A DNA stretch of 64,000 nt from Chroococcidiopsis sp. CCMEE 29. GTDB lineage: Bacteria > Cyanobacteriota > Cyanobacteriia > Cyanobacteriales > Chroococcidiopsidaceae. Location of the stretch: NCBI RefSeq assembly GCF_023558375.1, contig NZ_CP083761.1:1663001-1727000 (forward strand), in the 5' to 3' direction. Under the pieces are notes generated by a model, which was not told the DNA's origin, did no database searches, and saw only the letters and a list, made by a program, of their open reading frames with translations. Positions within the stretch are counted from its first letter, which is position 1. Every line of letters starts with the position of its first letter. This document shows, one piece after another, positions 63,945 to 64,000 of this stretch. The position numbers were made by a program, and so were the translations under genes.

Positions 63945-64000
63945 GGTTGCCGCTTGGCTACCCAACCCCCCATAGGTCTAAGGCAACTCTCTGGAGAAAG

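Overview
The window is chromosomal DNA of a cyanobacterium. The evidence is the NDH-1 run ndhA-ndhI-ndhG-ndhE next to citrate synthase and NAD kinase, cyanobacterial conserved families (DUF1816, DUF1995, DUF2301, DUF4278), a PEP-CTERM protein, the short HisG form, very frequent GCGATCGC (HIP1) octamers, and many short tandem repeats of 7 to 9 bases in spacers. The genus cannot be fixed from the sequence. The gene mix and repeats suggest a larger-genome lineage of the Nostoc or Chroococcidiopsis kind, which is an inference.

Layout. 1-6200: cell-envelope glycosylation genes (an edge-truncated membrane protein, a UbiA-type prenyl-phosphate sugar transferase, a GT39-like transferase) around two divergent paralogues of a small zinc-ribbon protein and four copies of a short dispersed repeat. 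6200-10250: a scrapyard of broken transposases (ISAs1-like, IS1595-like, IS4-like) and a truncated AraC regulator, surrounding a ferredoxin/metallo-beta-lactamase fusion. 10250-20600: sdhA, archease and CobW GTPase, TspO, a PadR regulator, an OmpR-type response regulator divergent from hisG, a GNAT acetyltransferase and an ABC exporter. 20608-21682: an IS1595-family element with perfect ends and an 8-bp target duplication but a frameshifted transposase. 21765-33400: PhoX phosphatase, PEP-CTERM protein, trpD, aspartic protease, carA, STAS protein, mini-RNase III, rlmB, DUF1816 and a hydrolase. 33400-43500: oxidoreductase, a MerR/thioredoxin-like pair with a MerR-type promoter, dprA, SAM hydrolase, tldD, DUF1361, a release-factor-like protein and DUF4278. 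43469-44971: an IS605-type TnpB with an early frameshift, then hairpin-rich spacer. 45072-54357: HAD hydrolase, type II NADH dehydrogenase, a phospholipase D/EF-hand/HhH nuclease, cysteine desulfurase, DUF1995, Nif3 and a PilB/GspE ATPase. 54364-63769, almost all on the minus strand: a ParA-type ATPase with a coiled-coil partner that fits a type 2 McdA/McdB carboxysome-positioning pair, nadK, ndhE-G-I-A, gltA, sixA, a DHH phosphoesterase and an HNH endonuclease.

The best leads are the McdAB-like pair, the TnpB copy whose predicted guide would lie antisense to its neighbour's last codons, the MerR-type promoter on a thiol-protein operon, tandem-repeat DNA carried in frame inside an ABC exporter and trpD, the dispersed repeat that encodes a conserved peptide on one strand, and the EF-hand placed inside a phospholipase D domain. 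No CRISPR array, tRNA or rRNA gene was seen by eye.
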